6,970 nt of DNA, from contig DHOB01000003.1 of the NCBI GenBank assembly GCA_002409675.1, forward strand, positions 1 through 6,970, written 5' to 3'. The notes beneath the pieces were generated by a model that did not search any database, was not told the DNA's origin, and worked only from the letters and a program-made list of their open reading frames with translations. Source of the stretch: Ruminococcaceae bacterium UBA5401. GTDB lineage: Bacteria > Bacillota > Clostridia > Oscillospirales > Acutalibacteraceae. Positions 1 through 6,463 of this stretch are shown one piece after another; positions within the stretch are counted from its first letter, which is position 1, and each line of letters opens with the position of its first letter. Both the position numbers and the translations under genes were made by a program.

Positions 1-1164
1 GGTGGCGAGGACGGCGGGCCCGGCCTTTGCCTTGAAGACCAGACGGGCCGGGTCCTCCCGGTTCCCGATGCTGAGGGGATGCACCTGGATTTTCGGCTTC
101 TCGCAGGCGACGGAAGGGCAGACCTCCAGCATGTGGGAGCCCATGTTCATGCCGCAGGCGGGGTCGAAGTTGTAGGTATAGTCCTCCATAAAGGCGGTGC
201 CGCAGTCCAGGTCCGCCGTCATGGCCTTCATAATCCGGCACAGCGCGGCGACCTTCCAGTCACCCTCCGCGCCGAACCCGTAGCCCTGCCGCATCAGGTC
301 CTGCGCGGCGAGGCCGGGCAGCTGGCGAAGCTGCTGCAGGTCTTCAAAGTTGGTGTGGAACGCGCCGAACTTCTTCTTCTCCATGAATTTTTTAAGCGCG
401 ACCTCTTCCCGCGCCTGATACCGGACGGATTCGATGTTTTCCGTATCCATGGTATAGAGTCTGCGGTACTCGTCCATCTGCGCGTCGATTTCTCGGTCGG
501 TCACGCTGTCGACCAGGCGGATGATGTCTTCGACGCCGTAAGCGTCGACCTGCCAGCCGAACTTTATCTGGGCTTCGACCTTGTCGCCCTCGGTGACGGC
601 CACGTCGCGCATGTTGTCGCCGATGCGCAGCACGCGCAGCCTGCGGCTTTCATAGGCGCCGACCGCGGCGCGCATCCATCCCGCCATGCGCCTGCGGAAC
701 CGTCCGTCTTTCCACCAGCCGGAAATCACCTTCTGCCGCAGGCGCATCCGCGCGGCGATAAACCCGTGCTCGCGGTCGCCGTGGGCGGACTGGTTCAGGT
801 TCATGAAGTCCATGTCGATGCTGTCCCACGGGATGTCTCGGTTGAACTGCGTGTTGACATGCAGCAGGGGCTTCTGAAGCGCCTGGAAGCCGCGGATCCA
901 CATTTTGGACGGCGAAAACGTGTGCATCCAGGTAATCACGCCGGCGCAGGCCGGGTCGTTGTTCGCCTCCATGATGGCGCGGTAGATTTCTTCCGAATTT
1001 CGCACGACCGGATGGAAAACGACCGTGCAGGGAATCGCCGCGTCCGCGTTGAAGCCGTCCACCATGGTCCTGGCGTCTTCGTCCACCCTGCGGAGCACGT
1101 CCGCGCCGTACAGGTCCTGGCTGCCGACGAGAAAATAGAATTTATATTTCTTCAAAGATGTCAT
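1..1164 (-). CDS. araA: L-arabinose isomerase, N-terminal 388 residues (cut by left edge)
   Basis: This cytoplasmic enzyme converts L-arabinose to L-ribulose, the first step of bacterial arabinose catabolism. I translated the minus strand from the ATG at 1164 and found an unbroken frame of 388 codons to the window edge; the family is usually about 500 residues, so roughly 110 are missing. Family motifs appear in order: FLVGSQDLYG (about 11-20), WMHTFSPSKMWI (79-90), HVNTQFNRDIPW (102-113), MNLNQSAHGDRE (121-132), GYGFGAEGDWK (294-304), FMEDYTYNF (325-333) and GSHMLEVCPS (342-351). E300, E327 and H344 match the E. coli catalytic and metal ligands E306, E333 and H350 with a constant offset of six; the fourth ligand (E. 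coli H450) lies outside the window. The start follows an AAAGGGGG ribosome-binding site inside the end of the araB remnant, 9 nt after its stop. No frameshift was seen, so the gene looks functional. The identification is very secure. Confidence 0.96.
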   Translation of the reverse strand, partial: MTSLKKYKFYFLVGSQDLYGADVLRRVDEDARTMVDGFNADAAIPCTVVFHPVVRNSEEIYRAIMEANNDPACAGVITWMHTFSPSKMWIRGFQALQKPLLHVNTQFNRDIPWDSIDMDFMNLNQSAHGDREHGFIAARMRLRQKVISGWWKDGRFRRRMAGWMRAAVGAYESRRLRVLRIGDNMRDVAVTEGDKVEAQIKFGWQVDAYGVEDIIRLVDSVTDREIDAQMDEYRRLYTMDTENIESVRYQAREEVALKKFMEKKKFGAFHTNFEDLQQLRQLPGLAAQDLMRQGYGFGAEGDWKVAALCRIMKAMTADLDCGTAFMEDYTYNFDPACGMNMGSHMLEVCPSVACEKPKIQVHPLSIGNREDPARLVFKAKAGPAVLAT

Positions 1165-1173
1165 GACGGTATC

Positions 1174-1511
1174 TTACCCCCTTTTGAGGATGCTCTTCTT
1201 TAAGACCTTCAGCCGCTTCATCACGTCGTTCCCTCCGCGGCCGAAAGAATCGTGCAGCGTGCGGTATTTCTGGAACAGTTTGTCACAGGTCGCCGCGGTC
1301 GCCGCGTTTTCCGGAATCGGCCGGTAAACCTTGTCCTTGATTCTCCCCATGGCCCGCGCCGCGTTGAAAATGGAATCGTATCCGCCCGCGGCCCGGCCCA
1401 TCACGGCGTGGGGTATTCATAGACGGCGGAAGCGATTTTTCCCCCTTTCGCATCCGCAAGCAGCGCGCGCCCGGACAGAGTGCCATAGTCGATTCCGATT
1501 ACATAATTTAC
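1174..1511 (-). pseudogene. araB: L-ribulokinase remnant: internal deletion, frameshift and no normal start
   Basis: The intact gene would encode the FGGY-family kinase that phosphorylates L-ribulose. From 1511 leftward the frame reads NYVIGIDYGTLSGRALLAD, the typical AraB N-terminal phosphate-binding strand, and continues to EYP. It then hits TGA at 1401-1403. Moving one base into the next frame restores HAVM, followed at once by GRAAGGYDSIF, KDKVYRPIPEN and DSFGRGGNDVMKRLK, which is the AraB C-terminus, and ends at TAA 1174-1176. About 38 N-terminal and 75 C-terminal codons survive of the 530-560 usual for the family, so roughly 1.2-1.4 kb is missing. The junction lies near 1399-1407. The run CCC at 1410-1412 appears to lack one C, which would account for the frameshift. 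The in-frame codon where a start is expected (1509-1511) is GTA, not GTG or ATG. The gene sits in the expected place just before araA. It could instead reflect an assembly error, but a kinase cannot be made from this sequence. Confidence 0.88.
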
Positions 1512-1523
1512 GCGCTTTTCAAA

Positions 1524-1530
1524 CCTCCTT
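1524..1530 (-). promoter_or_regulatory. Orphan ribosome-binding site of the araB remnant
   Basis: The minus strand reads AAGGAGG, a near-perfect Shine-Dalgarno site, 12 nt before the GTA codon at 1509-1511 that begins the recognisable AraB reading frame. The only start-like codon close to it, a TTG, opens a frame that stops after four codons. The site therefore looks like the surviving signal of a gene whose start codon has been lost. Confidence 0.65.
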
Positions 1531-1593
1531 GTAAATTGAGGGGACTGACCCATTGGGCGGAGGCGAAAGGAGATCTGCGTTCCGGAAGACAGG

Positions 1594-2598
1594 CTATTTG
1601 ATGACCTGAATGGACTTTCTGTCGCTGAAGAGGGCGACGACGATCACGAACACAATCCCCTCAATCAGCTGCTGCGTCTGGGTGGTAAGCCCCATCATGT
1701 TCAGGCCGGTGGAAAGGAACTTGTAGGTCAGCACGCCGATGATGATGTTCGGGAAGCGCACCATCGGCCCGCCGGAAATCGGCATGCCGCCCAGAACGAG
1801 CGCAATCAGGATTTCGGTTTCGAGCATGTTCCCGCCGGTCGAGGTGACCGAGCCGACCTTGATGACGTTGATGAAAGCGGCAAAGCCGGTAATCATGCCC
1901 GCGACGATGTAAATCAGCCATTTTGTCTTCTGCACCTTGATGCCGGCATACCGGGCCGCCGTTTCGCCGGCGCCGATCGCCTTCAGCGTATAGCTGAGCT
2001 TTGAAAAGTGATAGATTAGAAATACAATCAGCAGAGCGACGACCGTCAGGGTCATTTTTACCGGCGTCGTGTTATATTTATAAATATTCCCCACGGCGTA
2101 GACCGGAGAATTCGTCGTCAGATAGGCGCAGAGGCCCCGGAACAGGTACATGGTGCAGATGGTGACGATGAAGGACGGTATCTTGCGCTTGACGTGGAAA
2201 AAGCCGTTGATTGCACCGATCGCCGCCCCGGTCGCGATGCCGCCCAGAATCGCGAGGGGGATGTTGTAGGCGGAAAGGTAGCAGATCACGATGGACGCGA
2301 TGCCGAGCATGGAGCCCTGGGAAAAATCCAGGCAGCCCATGTTCATGATCAGGAACACGCCGGTCGAGGCAATCATCAGCATGTAAATCTGGCTGAGCAG
2401 CAAGTTCAGGTTGAAGGGCTGGATGATTCTGCCGCCCGTCAGGATGGAGAACAGGACGATGATGAGCAGAAGCCCGAACGCCGGCAAAATATCCCGCGTG
2501 ACGGGTTTATCCATAAACTCCCGGTATCTGGCGCCGAAATTTTTCTTTTCTGTCTGTAAATTCTGGTTCGGTAATTCTGCGTTCTGTAATTCTGCCAT
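1594..2598 (-). CDS. Sugar ABC transporter permease 2 (CUT2 / BPD_transp_2 family)
   Basis: This is an integral membrane permease of the ribose/xylose/arabinose-type importers (CUT2 family), 334 residues from the chosen start. It has a polar N-terminal tail (about 1-38) and then roughly eight to ten hydrophobic stretches. Family signatures are the MNMGCLDFSQGSMLG loop (86-99), GAGETAARYAGIKVQKTKW (209-227, the usual ATPase-contact region) and the conserved glycine-rich LETEILIALVLGGMPISGG (259-277). I chose the ATG at 2598 because AAGGGG (2607-2612) lies 8 nt upstream. A GTG at 2607 is in frame but overlaps that ribosome-binding site, so it is unlikely to be the start. The gene begins just after the ATPase stop and precedes the araB remnant, which points to pentose import. 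The exact sugar cannot be read from the sequence. It probably pairs with permease 1 as a heterodimer. Confidence 0.92.
   Translation of the reverse strand: MAELQNAELPNQNLQTEKKNFGARYREFMDKPVTRDILPAFGLLLIIVLFSILTGGRIIQPFNLNLLLSQIYMLMIASTGVFLIMNMGCLDFSQGSMLGIASIVICYLSAYNIPLAILGGIATGAAIGAINGFFHVKRKIPSFIVTICTMYLFRGLCAYLTTNSPVYAVGNIYKYNTTPVKMTLTVVALLIVFLIYHFSKLSYTLKAIGAGETAARYAGIKVQKTKWLIYIVAGMITGFAAFINVIKVGSVTSTGGNMLETEILIALVLGGMPISGGPMVRFPNIIIGVLTYKFLSTGLNMMGLTTQTQQLIEGIVFVIVVALFSDRKSIQVIK
2551..2595. repeat. Three 15-bp tandem repeats in the permease 2 N-terminus
   Basis: Three consecutive 15-bp units (2551-2565, 2566-2580 and 2581-2595) each carry a version of GTAATTCTGC; the last two share that 10-mer exactly, while the first is diverged. 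In protein they give the five-residue units AELQN, AELPN and QNLQT directly after the start methionine, in the polar cytoplasmic tail. The period is a multiple of three, so copy-number change would keep the frame. Confidence 0.75.
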
Positions 2599-2606
2599 GC
2601 CGTTCA

Positions 2607-2612
2607 CCCCTT
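2607..2612 (-). promoter_or_regulatory. Ribosome-binding site deciding the permease 2 start
   Basis: AAGGGG on the minus strand lies 8 nt before the ATG at 2598. It overlaps the end of the ATPase gene, so ribosomes finishing the ATPase could re-initiate here. It also overlaps the alternative GTG at 2605-2607, which argues against that start. Confidence 0.7.
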
Positions 2613-4116
2613 AAACCATTTTCGCTATGAAGTCTTCTTCGGTCAGCTTCGGGTCTCTCTGAAACTCGCCGCTGACTACGCCGTCCTTCATAACGAGAAT
2701 GCGGTCACACATCCCGAGCAGTTCCAGAATTTCTTCCGATATCAGGATGATTGATTTTCCCTGCTTCTTCATGTCGCTCATCAGCGCGTAGATATCCGCC
2801 TTGACCTTGACGTCGATTCCGCGGGTCGGGCTGTCGAGCACCACGATGTCGGAGTTTCTGCCGATCCACCTGGCCAGGGCCACCTTCTGCTTGTTCCCGC
2901 CGGAAAGGTCCGAGACGAACTGGCTGACGCCCACCATTTTGACGCTGATGAGGTTGGCGTATTTCTCGGCGAACCGGGTCAGCTTTTTGCTCAGGAGGAT
3001 ATGGTTGACCTGCAGCTTATCCATGGAGGGCAGGCAGATGTTGTCGCGGATGGAGTCGTTGACAACCAGGGACTCGTTGTCCCTGTCTTTAGAGACATAG
3101 GCGACGCTGTGGTCGATTGCGGTCGGGATGGAGTCGATGGAGGTGCCGTTCTGCAGCTTCACTTCCCCTTCCCGGTCGTAGGACGCGCCGAAGACGGCTT
3201 TGCCGACCTCGTGCATCCCGCACTCGCTCAGCCCGCCGATGCCGAGGATCTCCCCTTTGTGCAGGTCAAAACTCACATGCTGGATCTCGCCAGGAACGGA
3301 CACGTCCTTGACCGACAACACGACTTCGCCGGAAACCGGCGTGCCGTAATCGGTGCGGTAGTACCGGCCGCTCAGCTCCCTGCCGACCATCAGGCGCTTC
3401 AGGTCGTTCTCCGTGACATCCGAGCTCTTTACGGTGTCGATCAGCACGCCGTCGCGCAGAACGGAAATGGAATCCGTGTACTGGATGACTTCCGCCAGGT
3501 CGTGGGAAATGAAGATGACCGTATGGCCCTCTTTTTTCAGGCGGTCCATCTGCTTGTAAAGTTCCTGACGGCCGGCCTGGCTCAGGGTTGTGGTCGTCTC
3601 GTCCACCACGAGCACTTTCGGGTTGAAATAGGTGGCTTTCACAATTTCGATGAGCTTGCGGTCCTCAAAATCATACTGGTCGATCATGGCGGAGGCGTGG
3701 ATGCGGTTAAACCCGTACTGGTTCAGCAGGCGCTGGGCCTCGCGGTTCATCATGGCCGTGTTTTTGAGGCCGAACTTGCAGAACCGGTCTTCGCTGCCGA
3801 GAAAGATATTCTCCGCGACGGTCAGACCCGGCAGGGTCCCCATCTCCTGGACGATAATGGAAACGCCGTTGCGGTTCGCCTCCACCTGATTGTGCACATG
3901 AAGCTCCTTGCCGTCCAAAACGAACCGGCCGCTGTCGATGGAATAAATCCCGGTCAGCATGCACATCAGGGTGGATTTTCCCGAGCCGTTTTCACCGATG
4001 AGCCCGTGGATTTCACCTTTCTGAAAAGACATGGTAACATCTTTTACGGCATGTGTGATTCCAAAAGATTTGTTGACATTTTCCGCTCTTAAAATTTCTT
4101 CTCCCAAACTGCTCAT
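2611..4116 (-). CDS. Sugar ABC transporter ATP-binding protein, two NBDs (RbsA/MglA type)
   Basis: This 501-residue protein has the tandem nucleotide-binding-domain layout and usual length of CUT2 importer ATPases, and it powers the two permeases from the cytoplasmic side. NBD1 has a perfect Walker A GENGSGKST (41-49), a Q-loop near Q90, Walker B KVLVVDE (167-173) and the switch histidine H205 (SHD). Its ABC signature is missing: the expected position reads YDFEDRKLIEI (148-158), followed by DETTTTL in place of DEPTAAL. NBD2 has a degenerate Walker A (GGLSECGMHEVG, 294-305), an intact LSGGN signature (404-408), a Walker B ending LDSPTRGID in which the catalytic Glu is Ser429, and no switch histidine. 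The start is uncertain. The ATG at 4116 directly abuts AAGGGAG, while TTG at 4105-4107 has a better 9-nt spacing and would give 498 residues. It lies between two permease genes. Family assignment is firm; the sugar is inferred from araBA. Confidence 0.95.
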   Translation of the reverse strand: MSSLGEEILRAENVNKSFGITHAVKDVTMSFQKGEIHGLIGENGSGKSTLMCMLTGIYSIDSGRFVLDGKELHVHNQVEANRNGVSIIVQEMGTLPGLTVAENIFLGSEDRFCKFGLKNTAMMNREAQRLLNQYGFNRIHASAMIDQYDFEDRKLIEIVKATYFNPKVLVVDETTTTLSQAGRQELYKQMDRLKKEGHTVIFISHDLAEVIQYTDSISVLRDGVLIDTVKSSDVTENDLKRLMVGRELSGRYYRTDYGTPVSGEVVLSVKDVSVPGEIQHVSFDLHKGEILGIGGLSECGMHEVGKAVFGASYDREGEVKLQNGTSIDSIPTAIDHSVAYVSKDRDNESLVVNDSIRDNICLPSMDKLQVNHILLSKKLTRFAEKYANLISVKMVGVSQFVSDLSGGNKQKVALARWIGRNSDIVVLDSPTRGIDVKVKADIYALMSDMKKQGKSIILISEEILELLGMCDRILVMKDGVVSGEFQRDPKLTEEDFIAKMV

Positions 4117-4123
4117 CTCCCTT
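4117..4123 (-). promoter_or_regulatory. Ribosome-binding site of the ATPase gene (ambiguous start)
   Basis: AAGGGAG on the minus strand overlaps the permease 1 stop codon (4122-4124) and directly touches the ATG at 4116, leaving no spacer. Measured to the in-frame TTG at 4105-4107 the spacer is 9 nt, which is normal. The true start may therefore be the TTG. The overlap with the upstream stop suggests translational coupling. Confidence 0.55.
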
Positions 4124-5087
4124 ATTTGACAACGGCGCCTTTCACGGGTTTCGTCGTAATCATCACAATGAGGAGAAGCGCAGCGCCGGTTACCACGTTC
4201 TGAATGGTCGTCGGCGCCCCGATTGCGACAAATCCGTTAAAGATCAGTGAAATGATGAATTCCCCGATCACAATGGCGATGATCGGCTTTCCGTACTTGC
4301 GGAACGCCAGCCCGAAGAACGTGCCCATCAGCGGGGTGAAGTTCCGGCTCATGGAAGACATGCTGGACGCAGACGTCATGGAAGTGCCGTAGCTGATGGT
4401 GAGGATGCTCATCACGCCGGCGAAGAATCCGCAGAGCACAAACGCCAGCGCCTTGTATTTGTCGACATTGACCCCCATGTTTTTGGCCACGAATTCATTG
4501 CTCCCGATGGCGTAGGTATAGGTGCCGATTTTCGTGTAGTGGATTAGAATCCCGGCCAGGAAAAACGCGCACAGGGCCAGGATGAGGTTGGCGGGGTAAG
4601 AGCCGAACGCACGGTATGTAATCCCCAGAATCTGCTCTTGCCCCTGGGTTGCGAAGACGCTCAGGCTCTCGTAAATCAGCGCGAGGCCGACCGTCACAAT
4701 CATGGAGGGAATCCGCAGCTTGATATACACAATGCCGTTCAGCAGACCCACCAGAGTCCCGCAGAGGATGGGGGCGAGAATCAGCCCCGCATAGCCGAAC
4801 TTCTCTGCGAAAAAGCAGGCCAGGACGGAAGAAAGGACGATATTCGCGCCGATGCTGAAGTCCCAGAGGCCCATTACGCAGATAAAATACAAGCCGCAGC
4901 CGCCGACCGCATAAATCAGGCTGGATTGCAGATAGGACAGCAGTTTGCTGCCGGAACCGAAATTGCTGGGCGCAAGGATCTTGAAAATGCCCCAGAAAAC
5001 CAAAACGAGTAGCAAAAGCCAGACGATCCCGGCATAGCTGCTGTTGAACCTGCTCGTTTTGCGTTTCTTTGTAAGTTCTTTGCTCAT
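4122..5087 (-). CDS. Sugar ABC transporter permease 1 (CUT2 / BPD_transp_2 family)
   Basis: This 321-residue polytopic membrane protein is related to RbsC-type permeases. It has a basic N-terminal tail (KKRKTSR, about 7-13) and multiple hydrophobic segments starting near residue 19. It carries the VMGLWDFSIGANI loop (71-83) and the conserved GSNEFVAKNMGVNVDKYKA stretch (195-213), probably where the ATPase docks. The usual glycine-rich motif found in permease 2 is replaced here by a Ser/Met-rich run (TSMTSASSMSSM, 236-247) and LMGTFFGLAFRKYGKP (253-268). I chose the ATG at 5087 because AGGTGG (5096-5101) is 8 nt upstream; a GTG at 5099 overlaps that site. The stop overlaps the ATPase ribosome-binding site. 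Two distinct permeases with one ATPase recall the Lsr and YtfT/YjfF systems, so a heterodimeric channel is inferred. Confidence 0.91.
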   Translation of the reverse strand: MSKELTKKRKTSRFNSSYAGIVWLLLLVLVFWGIFKILAPSNFGSGSKLLSYLQSSLIYAVGGCGLYFICVMGLWDFSIGANIVLSSVLACFFAEKFGYAGLILAPILCGTLVGLLNGIVYIKLRIPSMIVTVGLALIYESLSVFATQGQEQILGITYRAFGSYPANLILALCAFFLAGILIHYTKIGTYTYAIGSNEFVAKNMGVNVDKYKALAFVLCGFFAGVMSILTISYGTSMTSASSMSSMSRNFTPLMGTFFGLAFRKYGKPIIAIVIGEFIISLIFNGFVAIGAPTTIQNVVTGAALLLIVMITTKPVKGAVVK

Positions 5088-5095
5088 TTTATCAA

Positions 5096-5101
5096 CCACC
5101 T
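5096..5101 (-). promoter_or_regulatory. Ribosome-binding site deciding the permease 1 start
   Basis: AGGTGG on the minus strand lies 8 nt before the ATG at 5087. The in-frame GTG at 5097-5099 falls inside this site, so the shorter protein is preferred. Confidence 0.65.
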
Positions 5102-5111
5102 GACTGAAATA

Positions 5112-5139
5112 GGGCCGGCGGGCTTCTGACCGCCGGCTC
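5112..5139 (-). other. GC-rich intercistronic hairpin between binding protein and permease 1
   Basis: GCCGGCGG and CCGCCGGC (5114-5121 and 5130-5137) form a perfect 8-bp stem with an 8-nt loop. It extends to 10 bp with one G-U pair at 5113/5138 and a G-C pair at 5112/5139. It lies in the 101-nt gap after the binding-protein stop codon. No T-run follows on the minus strand, so it is not a standard intrinsic terminator. Its position suits a 3'-end stabiliser or partial terminator that leaves more binding protein than permease, as known for other importer operons; that role is inferred. Confidence 0.6.
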
Positions 5140-5188
5140 GGTTCATTCGTCGTTTTCGTTGGTTCGCATTTAGAAAGAAAGTTCAGCC

Positions 5189-6394
5189 TCAGGCTCCGCC
5201 GTGGCGGGTCTGCACGTCTTTGATGGACACGGCCTGCGCTTTCTTGTTCAGCTCGTCGAAGGGGAGATTGGCCAGCTCTTTGAGCTCTTTCTCGTTGTAA
5301 GGCAGGCTGTCCACAAAGTACTTGGCATAGTTCTCATAGTCCTCGGTGGAAGAAACATAGATATACGGGAACTTGATTTCATAGAAGCTGTTCTCGGGCT
5401 TCTTGTATTTGCCCTGCACGGCGTTGTAGACCATCATGAAGGCATACAGCGGGTCGCAGAAATGGCCTCCGGATTCCGCCGTCATGCCGCCCGTCTTGAG
5501 CTGCTGGCCCAGGTCGGGCAGAAAGTCGGTCGAAACAACGGCGATCTTTCCGGTCTTGCCGGCGTTCTTGATGGCGCCAACGGAGCCGACCAGCGGGTCG
5601 CCGCCGCCGCCCGCGACAATCAGCGCATCCATCTTGGGATGGGAGTTCATAAAGGACTTGGCCACGGACGCGCCCTCTTCGGCGGAGGTGTTGGCGTAGA
5701 CGGGTTCGGTCAAGGTGACCTTGTCGTCCGGGTGAGCGTTGTTCCATTCGGTTACGGCCTTCTTATAGCCTTCCCACCTGTTCAGGAACGTGGCGTCGCC
5801 CACCGTCCAGCCTTCCAGGCAGATGTAGCGCTTCCCTTTCTTAATCAGGATGTTGGCGAGGTTGTAGCCGTTGAGGACCTCGTCCTCGTGGACGGTGCCG
5901 ATATAATACGGAGCCGCCTGCGCCATCTGATAGACCTGAGGGCTGCGCTCCTTGCTGATTGCGCGGTAGAACTGAGCGAGGTAAACGCCCGCGCTGTTGC
6001 AGGTATTGATGGCGGAAGTCATCTCGGAATCGGCGGAGTTGCAGATGATGATGCCCTTGCAGCCCGCCGCGCACAAAGTCTCCACACTCGCGGTGACTTT
6101 TTCGGAAACGTGGCCCTGGTCGACGTACGTCAAATCGACGTTCAGCGCTTTGGCGGCGGCATCCAGCATTTTTTTGCTCTGGCTGCCCAGCACGTCGGTG
6201 GAGCTCCAGATGGAAACCCCGATTTTGATCTTGCCCGTGTTGGCGGCCGGGGCGCTCGATGCACCGGAGCCGGAGGCGCCTCCGCCGGACTGTGCGGCGC
6301 TGCCCGAACCGGACCCGGAACCGCCGCAGGCGGCCAGCGACAAAGTCATGGCCAAGGCTAAAACGACGGCAATAAACTTTTTCATCTCACCCAT
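5189..6394 (-). CDS. Sugar ABC transporter substrate-binding lipoprotein (Peripla_BP_4-like)
   Basis: This 401-residue protein captures the sugar outside the cell and delivers it to the permeases. It starts with a lipoprotein signal peptide: basic residues (KK, 5-6), a hydrophobic core (7-22) and the lipobox LAAC with the lipidated C23. A flexible linker made almost only of Gly, Ser and Ala follows (24-53). The fold begins at KIKIGVSIW (55-63), with GCKGIIICNSADSEM (111-125) and MDALIVAGGGGDPLVGSVG (255-273) typical of the periplasmic-binding-protein type I superfamily. Length is normal or slightly long for the family. The ATG at 6394 is preferred because AAGGA lies 6 nt upstream. ATG at 6385, giving MKKF, is possible and would shorten it by three residues without affecting the signal peptide. 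It is first in the operon behind a strong promoter. L-arabinose or a related pentose is inferred from araBA; the sequence does not show the ligand. Confidence 0.94.
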   Translation of the reverse strand: MGEMKKFIAVVLALAMTLSLAACGGSGSGSGSAAQSGGGASGSGASSAPAANTGKIKIGVSIWSSTDVLGSQSKKMLDAAAKALNVDLTYVDQGHVSEKVTASVETLCAAGCKGIIICNSADSEMTSAINTCNSAGVYLAQFYRAISKERSPQVYQMAQAAPYYIGTVHEDEVLNGYNLANILIKKGKRYICLEGWTVGDATFLNRWEGYKKAVTEWNNAHPDDKVTLTEPVYANTSAEEGASVAKSFMNSHPKMDALIVAGGGGDPLVGSVGAIKNAGKTGKIAVVSTDFLPDLGQQLKTGGMTAESGGHFCDPLYAFMMVYNAVQGKYKKPENSFYEIKFPYIYVSSTEDYENYAKYFVDSLPYNEKELKELANLPFDELNKKAQAVSIKDVQTRHGGA

Positions 6395-6396
6395 TA

Positions 6397-6405
6397 CCCT
6401 TCCTT
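6397..6405 (-). promoter_or_regulatory. Ribosome-binding site of the binding-protein gene
   Basis: AAGGAAGGG on the minus strand precedes two nearby ATGs. Its AAGGA core is 6 nt from the ATG at 6394, while the end of the site is 11 nt from the ATG at 6385. The first start is somewhat favoured. Confidence 0.6.
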
Positions 6406-6430
6406 TTTTTTGACATACTGAATTTGGCCA

Positions 6431-6452
6431 ATCTGTTTCAGATATCGATATC
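6431..6452. promoter_or_regulatory. Overlapping palindromes just downstream of the operon start (candidate operator)
   Basis: ATCTG-TTT-CAGAT (6431-6443) is a perfect 5-3-5 inverted repeat, and it overlaps GATATCGATATC (6441-6452), a perfect 12-bp palindrome with a central CG. They lie about 5 to 26 nt after the predicted transcription start, where a bound repressor would block RNA polymerase. TTGGCCAA (6424-6431) is a further 8-bp palindrome next to them. Binding by the divergent GntR protein is inferred, not shown. Confidence 0.55.
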
Positions 6453-6463
6453 CAAGCAGTCCT

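Noticed and set aside
79..1203. Long plus-strand open frame of 374 codons opposite araA
   Set aside because: It is the antisense shadow of a well-conserved isomerase frame in GC-rich DNA. Its translation is low in complexity, shows no family resemblance, and has no convincing ribosome-binding site.
1283..1486. Small minus-strand frame overlapping the araB remnant
   Set aside because: It uses a third frame that matches neither half of AraB; the AraB-like residues lie in the other two frames.
3001..4092. Long plus-strand open frame opposite the ATPase gene
   Set aside because: The minus strand carries clear Walker and signature motifs; the plus-strand translation resembles no known family and is explained by GC-rich codon bias.
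5112..5139. Intrinsic terminator after the binding-protein gene
   Set aside because: The stem is strong but no T-run follows on the transcribed strand, and the operon clearly continues.
5201..6361. Long plus-strand open frame opposite the binding-protein gene
   Set aside because: It mirrors almost the full binding-protein gene, including the Gly/Ser linker, and has no independent support.
6440..6456. CcpA catabolite-repression (cre) site at the operon start
   Set aside because: The TG-to-CG spacing is one base off the cre consensus and the closing CA is missing, so the palindrome fits another regulator better.
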